Origin: Torreya grandis
Lineage: Eukaryota > Streptophyta > Pinopsida > Cupressales > Taxaceae
DNA length: 64,000 nucleotides
Reading direction: 5' to 3'
NCBI GenBank assembly: GCA_037957365.1
Contig: JARHVA010001190.1
Span: forward strand, 2,307,001 to 2,371,000
How positions within the stretch are numbered: the stretch's first letter is position 1; each line of letters starts with the position of its first letter. The position numbers and the translations under genes were made by a program. Below the pieces are notes generated by a model, which saw only the letters and a program-made list of their open reading frames with translations, ran no database searches and had not been told where the DNA came from. Of this stretch, positions 1 through 11,585 are shown one piece after another.

Positions 1-2904
1 TGCTTGCATTATATGAATGATTTGTCTCACTAGCTTAGTGGCTATTTTTTACTTCATTGATGTTGTCTTACTTGAAAAATGCCAAAAGGGTTGGTACATT
101 GTTGATGTGTCATAATGTCTTTCGTCATATGTACTTGCATGTTAGCATCATATGTGAGTGATTGTTTTGCATTGCTTGTAAGGATATGTGTTGAGATTGT
201 GAAGTACCATATGGTTCGACTTGAGTTGGTCTTTTCATTTAACAAAGCTACTTGATTTTGTATACTTAGGCATATTAGGACTTGTGCTCTACAGTTTCTG
301 GTATAACAATTTAATTCGTTAATACTTCTTGCATCAAAGATGTAGTCACTTTTTGATAAGGCATAGTTGCTAAAATCTTGGCTTACATATATGCCACTTT
401 TCTAAGACATGTTAGAACCATATCTTCTAAGCACCAAAAGTGTGCATCCAAATTGGCTAACTAAACCCTTGTTAAGACCACAAAGTGGTCAACATGCAAC
501 TTACGTAGCATGTTTATAATCTTCTAGACCTTTTTATGATGCCATAGTTTGGAATTTGAGTGATGCTTCTTCGGTGATTATGTTTATTTAGGACTTTGCA
601 CGAAGTTATATTATAGCACAGCTTGCTTGGTCAAACATGCAATCACTTATCCTTTTCTAAAACCTAACCCTAATTGTTGTGGAAAGGCTTTGGACGATAA
701 AACAATGCAAAATCATTGCTTAGGATTCTTCTCTTGAGAGACACAGTTGACTGCAAGAAGAAATATGAGCTGGTTTAATGCAACTGTGTCTCCTTGCTTG
801 AATCATAGCAAAACTTTAGGAGTTTTGATTGGCATAGTATTATTCTTATCTATTAGCATGTGGATATTTTTGTGGATCTTCTACCAAGATCATCTACTAG
901 GAACTTCAGTCATTTTTGGAGAGCTTTACACTTGACCATCATGCATGGTTACAAAAAAAAAGATTATTCATCATCCCTCCAGCCCATCAGAGAGGGGGAC
1001 CTGAAAAATTTGTAGAGTTACTTTTAATAGTTTTTCTGATGCAAGCACAAGAGAGGGGGTCCACTTAAGGACTGCCTTTACCTCTATGATGCATGATTAG
1101 ACACTCAAACTCTCCCATGGACACACTTCAAGCACACTCTTAGACTTGACACACTTCAACACATCTTCATTGAATTCATCTTAAAACAATACAAATGGAT
1201 GCACACTCTCTTTCGCACTCACATACATGCCTATACAGGCTTATTCAAATATAAACATGAATCAGAACAAGCATACATAGTCTCTCATGGACAGGTTCAT
1301 CTACAGCTTCTTGTTTTTCTGCTGCAGCTCCCTTTCTCCCTTCCTTTCCTCATGTATACTCCTTTCCTCTTCTCTCCCCTTCGTGCGATTCTTTCCCGGA
1401 CCTCTTCTGACACGTACCATGCCTCTTCGCATTACCTTGAGTCAGAAAAACGCCCCAAACCCGTGCGTTTTTATTTAGAAACCATTACTTTAGGTTGTTT
1501 TGTTACTGTTGATTTGCTATTGAATAGCTGTTCCCAGATGCTTCTTTTTCTGTTTTACTATTTTTTTTGGTTGATGCAAGATTGCAAGAATCCTTGGATG
1601 CTCCTGCATCATTTTCCTTGTTCATAGTGGAAGCACTTCAAAGGGTTGGATTGAGGACGTGGGTCTTGCTTGACTGTGAAGGAGCTGATAGCACTTGGCT
1701 GGATTCTTTCATCTCACTTCAGATCTACTATTACCCAAGCAAAGCTTTCTTCTACCTTTGCATGTTATAACTTTAAATATTTATATGGAGATGTTAAAAT
1801 GGGATGGGTTTTGGTTATTACGGGCTTGACTCTATTTGTGCAGAGTCCATAATAAAATGAGTTATGTGCGCTGCTCTAACTGCTGCTCTCTCTCTTCAAA
1901 CAAAAAGGAATACCGCAGTCATAATTAAGGTCTTTTCTGTGTGGATCTCCCGATTGGTAACGTTTTCTTGTTCAAAGGCTCTTAGTGTCAAAATCTGACA
2001 TAAGCATAATCTTGTTAACATAAGTTAGTGGTCTGTTGAACATTCATAGTTAATTTACTGAGGATGAACCGCTGTATTTGAACTAACAAAGATAGCGGTA
2101 ACTAGAACAGAAGTTCACCTCCCTTGTTTGCTTTGGGTTTTGAACACAATCTCTTGTAAACCTAGATGATTGGGTCCTGGTTATGAATTGCTGATAGGGT
2201 TCAAAATCTTAACTTTAGTAAACATTGCCAGATTTTAATATCCATCTCTTTTTTATGGATTCTATCAACACAAGGAATTGTATGGACTATTCCCAACCTT
2301 ATCTTCTTGTTTATGTGTTAAACATTTGCAATCTCGGAGACCATTCCAGGAGGGTCTGCACTAAAGAATCTATTCTTTGGTGTTCCTTGCACAAGGAGCT
2401 GATGTGATATTTTGTCTTTTATATTTTCTTTGATCAAGTAGAACCCTGAAGGTCTGCTATGGCCTTTGAGAAATTGGTGTCAGTAGAACAGTTAATTAGA
2501 TCTCAGCTATACCTTCAAGAGAAATTAAATTCTCCTTTTCACCTGGACTGTACGATAATCTTCAAACCTTCACTTAGGAAGTGATTTTAGTTGAATATTT
2601 ACTTCCTGAAAACAAAATGTTGTCAACTTCTCGTATATCTGTACCAATGTGGTTGAAATAGTAATGCATCTTGCATGACTGTTTAGATTTTTTTTAAATA
2701 ATAAATCAAAACTTAGAAGTTGATCAAAAATATATGGGGGTAAACAAACTGTTATATTTCCAGCAAGGGTTGTTTTAAGTGGCTATACAAATTGATTTAT
2801 TATGGGTCGAGAAAATCCCTACAAGACTTAGTTACATATCTGTATTGCAAAAACTTGTGACATGCTGTTATGTTTTAATATTAATCATGGTTACCAAACA
2901 CGCC
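1..2904. other. Low-repeat non-coding stretch, no supported gene
   Basis: AT-rich sequence without LTRs or a recognisable protein domain. Forward frames of 62 codons (747-935, with one hydrophobic stretch) and 142 codons (1199-1627, rich in F, L, S and H) are open, but neither resembles a family I know. The second runs through pyrimidine-rich sequence that opens long frames by chance. The stretch could be intron or intergenic DNA of an unseen gene. Confidence 0.5.
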
Positions 2905-3154
2905 AAAAAATCGTGATTAATTGTGAAGCGGACCAAAAAAAGCGTTTTTAAGCTGTTTAAGAGCAGTTTATTTGTGGTCAACCCTGCAGCTCAATAAACC
3001 ATTGACTGATCCATTTAAAACGCGATTTGTATGAAAAAAAGGGAAAAAAATGCGATTTTCAAAAGAACGTGATTTAATTGTGATTTAAACATAATTAGGG
3101 TTAGGATTAGAGTTTTAAGCTTTCCGATGTTTTCCCGATTAATCACGATTTTTT
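2905..3154. mobile_element. MITE-like element with 17-bp perfect terminal inverted repeats
   Basis: AAAAAATCGTGATTAAT at 2905-2921 is the exact reverse complement of ATTAATCACGATTTTTT at 3138-3154. The 250-bp interval has no coding capacity and carries further degenerate CGTGATT/GCGATTT motifs near 3020-3090. Short length, inverted ends and no ORF fit a miniature inverted-repeat DNA element. I could not find a convincing target-site duplication, so it may instead be a dispersed palindromic repeat. Confidence 0.45.
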
Positions 3155-3744
3155 AAAAAACACTTACACTTTTGAAAAAATGATTTTTTCCTTAGACGAT
3201 TAATGCTACTATAATATTAATAATTATACCCTAATGAGAGACCATACTTTTGTGTTTAAGGTATACTCAAACCTCAGCAGTATGATTTTGAGTTAGCCTG
3301 TACCAAGAGCATGTAGGCATTAAAACCGTGGTATCATCTGGAAAAACTGTGATAGTCAATACAGTAATGTTGTTTCTATCAGTCCTGATTTACATAAAAA
3401 ACAATGACTCCACTGTTCATTGAAACATTGATAGAATATAAGGTTCATTAAGGGTGTGAGACTAAATCTCTCCTTGGTGAGATGTCTTCTTGGCAACCAA
3501 ATTATGTGGACTAGATCATCATCTTAAATTAAAGGTATAATATGTCCCATGCCTCTATTCCGCTATTCAAACTGAAATTTTTCCTGTTTTTCCTCAAATT
3601 ACAAATGGTGCTTGCATTTAGATAAATACATTTTGAGTTGCAAAACAAAAAGATTGAGATGTTGGCAATGCCACACTTAGTTCTTGATTCATACATTTTA
3701 TGGCATTAACCTTTGGCTGTTTCATATTTCGGGTTGTGGGCAAG

Positions 3745-3801
3745 GCTGCAGAGAGCATTGCCCAATTAGGGGATTCTCTGCAATCTATGCTGCAGAGATA
3801 A
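3745..3801 (+). CDS. Possible short terminal exon (weak)
   Basis: A pyrimidine-rich stretch ending in AAG at 3744 is followed by an open frame that reads AAESIAQLGDSLQSMLQR and stops at TAA (3799-3801). The short peptide is amphipathic and protein-like, and a (CT)n tract follows it as in many plant UTRs. AAG is a weak acceptor and no upstream exon can be identified, so this is a candidate only. Chance openness is quite possible. Confidence 0.15.
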   Translation, partial: AAESIAQLGDSLQSMLQR

Positions 3802-3810
3802 CCTCCACAC

Positions 3811-3831
3811 CCTCTCTCTCTCTCTCTCTCT
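3811..3831. repeat. (CT)n microsatellite
   Basis: About ten uninterrupted CT dinucleotides. Confidence 0.9.
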
Positions 3832-5091
3832 AGCGAGAGCTAAGATTGTCATTCTTCTGGGTGAAACTAGTGACGATTGTTCGATTCAAAGAACCATTGT
3901 ATGATCAGCTGTAATTATCATATGAGTAAGTCTATTGCATGAGTTGCCTTCTTGTGAGTTATAAGAATGTTATTAAAACTGCTATATACGAGGTATTAGA
4001 AGGCTGAGATTGATTCATCTTCAGCTGAGATAAAAGTAATTGTTATGAACAAAAGGGGATGGAATCTTGTGGAGTGTACTCTTTTATTTCTCTGACTTGA
4101 TTTTATAAGTCAAAGCATGCAGAATTTGCATGGTAGTATGTTTATTACATCTTTGGCCAAAGCGCATGATGTTTGTGTCATAGTTTCCCGTTCCTTGTTT
4201 GTGTTGTCTATATTTTGCATGTTTTATGTCATGCATGCTTGAGGTGAAACACAGTGATCACAAGTTTTCTCTTGTTATGATGGATCCCTGTAACTGCTGC
4301 CCTCATCAAAAGGTAGGGCCACTCCCAAGTTGTGGGAGGTGTGCTGCGGAGCCCGTGGGTTCTGTGGTTGGCAGAAAAGCACCCTGATGATACTCTCCCT
4401 CTTCTCCTCCGTCTTAGTAGCAGCAACATCTAGTTTATCACTCCAGCAGCTTGATAAATTTTCCATTCAAGTTGTAACAGCATTGCAATCAAACTATTAT
4501 ACTTCTTATGACTATTGTATTTATAACAGAACTTGTAACTTGTACATATATGTCTTTTGATCCATGATTATATCATTATGAGATTCAGTTAGTTTGTAGG
4601 AGGGAATATATAGCGGTATCATGTGAGGATGACATAACTTGACATTAGTAATGCATTGTTGCTCTTTGATAACTATGTTAAAAATTATGGCTGCTGTAAT
4701 CTTTAGAACAACAGCCTGTTTACTTAAGTTACCTTCAGTTCTATGTAATTATGAATGGATGTGCCTTTGATGCATTGTACCTATGAATGCGATAATTGGA
4801 ACATTTGTAGAATTGTTGTGTATTCTTTTAATACACATTCATTTCTGTTGTAATGATTAATCCTACTGCTGAAATTTCTAAGGTTGAGATTAGGAATTAA
4901 ATAAGATGAACTTATCTGTTAATCTACTTTGGGTTTGTTTTCTTTTGGTTATCTCTTAGTCTAGATGTTTTTCTTGTTATTAAGTACACTTGGGGGATCA
5001 TTCATAGAAACAATCCCCAACTCGGTCGGTTTAACCATAATTGTACCCGGAAAAACAATCCGGCATGTTTTCCAGTGCTTAGCCAATGCAA
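3832..5091. other. Non-coding stretch before the LARD element
   Basis: No domain or RNA gene seen. Overlapping 60-76-codon frames on both strands at 4199-4560 are mutually exclusive and look like shadows of locally GC-richer sequence. Confidence 0.5.
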
Positions 5092-6123
5092 TGTCCCCTT
5101 TAGAGCCAAATTAAAGAAATCTGATTTTTATTGCAAACCCTTACAGCTGGAAAATTAAAATGATGGAAATTACTGCTAAACCCTTAGAAAATACAGAATT
5201 TTTATAAATAATTGCAGCCATAAAATAGACATCGAAAAAATAGTAATTTTATTCAATGTATCCCACTCAAACCCTAGGCTGTTGAAACAATGAAATTCTA
5301 AAATTGAAACCCTCACAATCTGACTTTTCCTAATGCAGAGTGGTTGTACAATAGCAAAGCTACAGCTGTGATGAAGATCGGCTCTCCCTAGAATCCTTCG
5401 CCAAAACTAGTCGCAACAGCCCCAAGGGCCGTGCAACAGTCTATAGCAGGTATGGCAGCCTTTATTAGGGCACAACCTTTCATACAACCGAAAACCCTGA
5501 TTTGTTGATCCGCAAACCCTTAAAGAATTCTGAAAATTGATAACTCCTTGCAACCAACTAAAATCTGAATATTACTTGTTTTATCTGCACAATTGTGATC
5601 CCTAGATGGAATCACCTCAATGGGTAAGAGGGTTTTCATCCTCAAACCTAAATCCGAATGGTGAAGGTTTTTCATCCTCATAACTCGTACCAACTATAAG
5701 GGTTTTCATCTTTATGCTGAAAACTAATGAACTGGACGACTCAATCAATTGAGAAAATATATTGTATCATAAACTTGAATGGATACAAATTAGAGAGAAC
5801 TCTTAATATATAGACTCAATTGTCACTTTAGGGTTAGGGTTACACTTTTAGGTTTTACCCTTTTTTTTTATTTTCACTTTTCTCATTTCTCACCATTTTC
5901 CCCAAAATACAATTCAAAGTGACTTGGAACATTTTTAAAGAATATCACTTTATACCCTGTACCTAGCATCATTTTATAACATCACTTTAGGCCCCCTTAT
6001 GAAAACATTTTATTGGACTTGACTTTTAATAATAAAATAATATTAAGTTGTCATTTTAATAAAGTCACTGGAACTTAAAATATTATTTTTATTATTTCCT
6101 TAACTTATTTGAAAAAGGGGACA
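5092..6123 (-). repeat. 3' LTR of the LARD-like element
   Basis: It aligns along its whole length with 9610-10628, with roughly one difference in ten bases by eye. Its middle (about 5600-5720) holds short repeated phrases around ggttttcatcctca. Divergence from its partner indicates an old insertion. Confidence 0.88.
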
Positions 6124-7802
6124 TGACAATCCACCATTCCCAGAGATTGTTTGTCCTCAAGCAATTGTAAGCTCCACTGCTCTGACTTACCCCCACTGAC
6201 CAACTCTGTAATACCTAGATCCCAATTCATCCTTGGGAACTTGCAATTCCACGTTCTAAATTCCTCGTGTGATGCCATATGTTCCTTTGACTGCATAACT
6301 TTGGCTGCCCTTGAAACCTTCTCCATGCATCCATTTGCGAGACCAACAACATTATCGGCCAAGGATGAAGCATCAAAACATACATTTGCTTCATATTTGA
6401 TCAAGAATAATTTGAATGTATTGATAGGTGCATTTGCTTCTTTTACTAAATCCATGACATCTTTATCAAATAAGTGCAATTGCAATCCATTGATAAATGT
6501 AAATTGCCCTGAATCTTGAATGTGATATATGCCTCTATCCAAAGGTGCTCTGAGTCCTAACATTAAAGCATGAAATTCCTCAAGTACCTTCACCGTTGTG
6601 CCACCTAAAATATGATGCAAATCAGTCTATGTGTAGGCTGGAAACAAGTTACAACAGTCACAATCTACTTGGAATTTCACTTGAATCAGAACTATGGTAG
6701 TTGACATGTTTGTTCCCTTTAGTTAAGACCTTCCCGCATCATCCAATGATAAGACCCCCTTAAAATGTGCAAACTTGCAGCTGTTCATAACTGATAACAA
6801 CAGCTCATGATCTGAACTAACATCATTTGAAGCCTCAATAAAATGTTTCTCAACCATGGATTTTAGATTCTCACCTAAACCCATGATGTGGGAATCATTG
6901 CATACCTTGTGTCCACTCCAAGTGCGGAATTGTTGAATGGTGAAGCCATTTTGTAGTATCCCAACCTTTATGGATTCTCCTTTACACAACCAAGGGTGGC
7001 CAACCTATATGTAGCTTGGGCTGTAATTAAAGTGTTTAACTTCCTTTGCTGCATTAGAAATTGCTGAGATATCCTCAACACCACCATCCAAACAATGGGC
7101 TGCCCACGTTTTATGAAAAGCTCTCTCCAAGGTAAGGTTAAGTTGTTGAATCCTCTTGGTTTATGGGATGGTGAAGCCATCAGCTACAGTCAACATTAAA
7201 GCCTTTATCCTTTTTGTACCTCAAAAAATCACCCAGATCCCATATGCAAAACCAATTTTGAACTTGAATCAAAGAATCTATATGCCCTATGATGCAAGTT
7301 GTATCCTTGACCCTATCACCATTTTTAGAATGTTTTCCACGATGGCAAGAATCTTGTAATGGCATACTATGAAGCAACAAATCTGAAATATGACCATCCT
7401 TTTCATACTTTTTTTGGTATAAATTCAGATTTGCATATGGATTCTTCTTCCTAGCGTGTACAGTGCTATAATGAAAGATCTCACAAGGAACTATGACGTT
7501 CTCATCAATGTGATTATCATCTTCCGGAGATTCTCCTTTGTGTCTCTTGGAAAGGTGAACATGCTTGGAACTTGATTCCAAACATGTGATGTGTTGATCT
7601 TCTATGTCCTGTGATCCTGGGAGCAAATGTCTAAACACCACAATACACTTGTTTTAAAAAATAAAAAAATATGAATATCAACATGATGTTTACCTTTCCA
7701 ATGTCTAGAAAAATCTTTGGAATCCCATATTAGGATGCATAGGCAGCTTTGTGACTTATCTTCTTGACCTTTAACTACAACCATCAGATCATGATAATGC
7801 AA
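6105..7802 (-). pseudogene. Decayed 3' reading frames of the LARD-like element
   Basis: Open minus-strand segments (7802-7602, 7641-7180, 7180-6968, 6989-6723, 6620-6105) follow each other in shifting frames, as expected for one coding region broken by frameshifts. The last runs into the 3' LTR. The segment at 7641-7180 contains WDLGDFLR, a module echoed at 8961-8590. No family is recognised. The protein is not obviously Gag or Pol, although a highly diverged Gag cannot be excluded. Confidence 0.4.
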
Positions 7803-8589
7803 TCACAATCAGTTACACAAATACAGCTCATTTTATCATGCCAATGTTGAATGGTATATTAGCAATTGAATCAAAACCAGCAAAAAAAGAGAAAACTGTT
7901 GCTGCCCTTTCTAGCATACCATGGACCTTCTATAGAAGACAGCCATTTGCCAACTTATCACCAATCACCATGTCAAATATTATGACACATTCATTTGTAA
8001 ATATGACGATTGTTTGGGAAATTGCACTCTCTATCCAAACATCAAATTTGAATCCAACCAAGATGGTATATGTATGAATCTGCTTACCTTATAATTGAAC
8101 AACTCCATTATCACTTACCTTGAGAGCACAACTGGATGTGAGGTGACATGCCTTTGAACCTTGCATTTGACTTATGAGTCTTAGGGTCTTTTCATTATAA
8201 TTATTCTAAGAATATTATGTAATCCATGATACTTTCTCTTTACAAGTAGATAGCTTGAATGCTTCCTTTTGGTTCCTCCAAAAGGCACACACATGTAGTT
8301 GTGGACCAATTAGAAATTTGATTTCTAGTTAGTCTTACCAACACAATTTTATTTGGTCCTTTGGGATAAGGATGGAGTAGAGGATCAATCAAACAAACTT
8401 GCAAAACAACAATTGATTTTTCAGGCATACCTTTCTATGGTTCCCATGCATGAACCATACATTGTTGATATTGAATGTTTTGTTGTTGCAATTGCTGCCC
8501 TGTGGCTTGTAGCTGAGATATTTGACCCTTGTGCTCCAACCACTGAATCCTATTGTCATTCATAATATTTTTCTCATGCTCATCTGAGG

Positions 8590-9567
8590 TCAATTCTGGT
8601 TTTTTCTTATCCATTTGTATGGGATAATGAAATTATCAACAATAGTGATATTGAAATCAGAAATTCTATTCTTTATAGATCTCAAAATTTCACCTAGATT
8701 CCATACCATTATGAAAAATGTATTTTGAGCCAAATGATCTATCTTCATTCTCTTACCCTTCTTAAAACAATGGCAAAATTGAAATAGATATGTGCTATCA
8801 CTCCCATACCTTGAACTGAAATTATAAGAGCGCTTACCCTCTTTGGCTGAAGTAGGAGCTTTTAAGAGATTATTCTGAAATTTTGAAATTGTCTTGTATG
8901 GTAGAGGTTCACTCTTAAGAAGATTGTTGGGTAGCTCATGGATTGGCACATCTATTTCCATCTTCTGTTCTTTGCATTAAACTAGTGATGCTTTTTCCTC
9001 CTTGATTTGTTTTCTTTCAATTTCTTATAACTCTAATTTTTCTTCATATAAGTCATTTGCATTAAGAGTAAATGTTTCTGAAGTCTTGGCTATTTCTTCA
9101 ATTGCCTCTATGCATGTCATTTCAGTGTCATGACATTCGCTGATTGTGATCATATCCATGTGACCTAAATCTGTAGCATAAAAATTAGTGAAGCCAAATT
9201 CCACCATTACAATTAGAGAATTATTTCCCTTAATTTTTTGTAGGTGTAGTTTTGCTTGAGTGGCTATCAACTTAGCTTCCTTAGCTCTTTTTAACCATTC
9301 ATCACACATTTTGTGGGTCCTCATTACATCCTCTACGCCTGTCTACAATGTAGTTAGTTTATTTTTAACCACATTCTCTGGTTCCTTTTCAAATAAGATC
9401 TCTTCACCTTTGACTTGCATGCTTAATTCCTTTTGCTCCTCTGTAGATTTTTGAGGCTCAAATTTTGACATTTTCATTTTCTTTATTTCTATCCATGCCT
9501 TTAGATCACTTTGATATTCTTGCATAACTTGCAACATCTCTAACATGGATTCTTGCACTATCCTCAT
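8590..9567 (-). pseudogene. Decayed ORF of unknown family, about 325 codons in one frame
   Basis: Three open segments (9567-9343, 9324-9025, 8961-8590) lie in the same minus-strand frame, separated only by single in-frame stops. The first ATG is 24 bases past the primer-binding site, where a gag gene would begin. The N-terminal part is charged, rich in E, K and M, and probably coiled-coil. The C-terminal part has the module VWNLGEILRSIKN, similar to WDLGDFLRYKK further down. No zinc knuckle or protease motif is present. This looks like the element's single protein, now dead; its role is unknown. Confidence 0.5.
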
Positions 9568-9590
9568 GATTCACAAGTTGGCAAGATCAG

Positions 9591-9603
9591 AGCTCTGATA
9601 CCA
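9591..9603 (-). promoter_or_regulatory. Primer-binding site (initiator tRNA-Met)
   Basis: On the minus strand TGGTATCAGAGCT follows the end of the right LTR after a 6-base spacer. It matches the 3' end of plant initiator tRNA-Met and sets the element's orientation. Confidence 0.85.
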
Positions 9604-9609
9604 CTGTAA

Positions 9610-10628
9610 TGTCCTCTTTAGGGCCAAATGAAAGAAATCTGATTTTTATTGCAAGCTCTTGTAATAGAAAATTAAAATGATGGAAATTACTGCTAAACCC
9701 TTAGAAAATAAGAAAAAAAAATATAGATAATTGCAGCCATAAAATAGACATTGAAAAAATAGTAATTTTACTGAATGTATCCCACTCAAACCCTAGGATG
9801 GTGAAATAATGGAATTCTAAAATCAAAATCTTCACAATTTAATTTTTTTTGTTGTTGAGTGGTTGTACAACAACAGCGCTACAGTTGTGATGAAGATCGG
9901 CGATCTCCCTAGAATCCTTTGCCAAAACCAATCATAGCAGTCTACAGCAAGTATGGCAGCCTTTACTAGGGCATGACAGTCTTTCGTACAACCAAAAACC
10001 CTGATTTCTTGATCCACAAACCCTCCAACAAATCTGTAAATTGATAGCTCCTTGCAACCAGCTGAAATTTCAATATTACTTGTTTTATTTGCATAATTGT
10101 GATCTATAGATGGAATCACCCCAATGGGTAAGAGGGTTTTCATCCTCAAACCTAAATCCGAATGGTGAAGGTTTTTCATCCTCACAACTCATACCAACTA
10201 TAAGGGTTATCGTCCTTATGCTAAAAACCGATGAACTGGAAGGCTCAATCAATTGAGAAAATATATTGATCATAAACTTGAATGGATACAAATAAGAGAG
10301 AACTCTCAATATATAGGCTCAATTGTCACTTTTAGGGTTGGGGTTGCATTTTTAGGTTTTATCATTTTCTTTTATTTTCACTTTTCCCTTTTCTCACCCT
10401 TTTTCTCAAAATATAGTTCAAAGTGACTTAGGAATATTAATATCACTTTGTACCCCATGTCTAATGTCACTTTATAACATCACTTTAGACCCCCTTTTAA
10501 AAACACTTTATTGGACTTGACTTCTAATGATAAAATAATATTAAATTGTTATTTTAATGAATCAAGTCACCGGAACAACTTAAAATATTATTTTTATTAT
10601 TTCCTTAGCTTATTCGAAAAAGGGGACA
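9610..10628 (-). repeat. 5' LTR of the LARD-like element
   Basis: Partner of 5092-6123. It begins (minus strand) TGTCCCCTTT and ends AAAGAGGACA. Small ORFs inside (9832-10309) fall in ordinary LTR sequence shared with the other copy and are not genes. Confidence 0.88.
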
Positions 10629-11316
10629 TGATAACAAAGGGGATGCTACACCACGTACCTAAGAAATTGGCATTTTTTGGGCAACCTTAAGCCCCTAATG
10701 TTACATGTGAGAATCAGAATTACGAAATTGAGTGGTGTAGAAGGTCCCTACAAACTGATTAATGGCATTCTTATTCTTCTTCTTCTTCTTCTTCTTCTCC
10801 CAAATTTTATTCCCTTTTACTAGACTGTCTTGAAGCCATCTCAAAATGTTTACCTTGGTCGCTTGAGGGTTTCCTTTTTTATGTTGTGGCCCGTGGGTAA
10901 TCTAGGAAATAGAGGGGACTATATATCTTAACCTTGGTGCTTACCTTTCTTGTGTTTACCACAAGCTGCTGCCATGGAGGTATCAACAATCAAGGTGTAC
11001 TTGAGTGGAGCTTTCACCTGAACCTTCTATAAGACTTTATGGCTAAGGCCCAGCAGAAGTTTCATAGGAATAGTGTTGTTGATTTTGCTGTCCTAAATTC
11101 CCTCTATGTCCTCAAAGTCTATGCCAACAAGAACCTCAAAGGGATTCTCATGCAGTATTTGGTGACTTGACTACATGGAGCCTTTGTTTTTCCTAACATA
11201 GGCTTGTTGGAATTTGTTATCTTCCTTAGTAGTTGTATCGCTTTGTTGAGTTGTTGGTTCTTCTGATCCAAATGTTTTTAGTTTGTTAGTGGTTAGTTTT
11301 GGGCATTCATCTCATG
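10629..11316. other. Spacer with a (TTC)n tract and a short peptide remnant
   Basis: Holds about eight TTC repeats at 10769-10798 and the forward peptide remnant described separately. Otherwise nothing recognised. Confidence 0.5.
11039..11170 (+). pseudogene. Short protein-like remnant, unknown family
   Basis: A 43-codon forward frame starting ATG at 11039 and stopping TGA at 11168 contains KAQQKFHRNSVVDFAVLN and LYVLKVYANKNLKGIL. Its composition is that of a folded protein, unlike chance ORFs nearby. A second start upstream (about 10975, MEVSTIKVYLSGAF) is in another frame and stops early, so the region may be one frameshifted pseudogene. I do not recognise the family. Confidence 0.3.
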
Positions 11317-11572
11317 TGTGAGACACCCCTTTTAGAGTACTTTATATTTAGGTTTAGTCATTATTAAGTTATGTTAATAATGTTAAAGTGGTAGTAGTAT
11401 GAGTGAGTTGAGTCACGGGTAGTTGGACCCGCTAGGTGGTTCAGATCCATGCAAATTTTACAATATAAATTTTCAATTGTACTTTGAAATTTAATGCAAT
11501 GCGATATTATATTTCCTGTATGTTTAATTGTGTAAAATTTAGATATATTTACGTGTGCATGATTTTCTATCA
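11317..11572 (+). mobile_element. Lone LTR in forward orientation
   Basis: About 256 bp starting TGTGAGACACC and ending TATCA, directly followed by the primer-site sequence GGTATCAGAGC. It has the form of the 5' LTR of a short-LTR element. No partner LTR and no gag-pol is found downstream, so this is probably a truncated element. The left boundary could lie two bases to either side. Confidence 0.5.
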
Positions 11573-11574
11573 GA

Positions 11575-11585
11575 GGTATCAGAGC
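11575..11585 (+). promoter_or_regulatory. Primer-binding site of the truncated LTR element
   Basis: GGTATCAGAGC, lacking the first T of the usual initiator tRNA-Met complement, three bases after the LTR end. Confidence 0.55.

Larger units (their letters stand above)
5092..10628 (-). mobile_element. Non-autonomous LTR retrotransposon (LARD-like), complete
   Basis: Two direct repeats of about 1 kb (5092-6123 and 9610-10628) flank 3.49 kb. They begin TGTCCCCTTT or TGTCCTCTTT and end AAAGGGGACA, the inverted ends typical of LTRs. A primer-binding site complementary to initiator tRNA-Met adjoins the right LTR and reads on the minus strand, so the right LTR is the 5' one. No protease, reverse transcriptase, RNase H or integrase motif is visible inside, only a decayed frame of unknown family. 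LTRs over 1 kb and a mostly non-coding interior fit the LARD class. The bordering bases tgcaa (left) and tgata (right) match at only three of five positions, so the target duplication has decayed or my boundary is off by a base or two. Confidence 0.85.

Noticed and set aside
1199..1627. 142-codon forward ORF
   Set aside because: No domain, pyrimidine-driven codon content, and a second overlapping frame equally open. Longest ORF in the left part but not distinguishable from chance.
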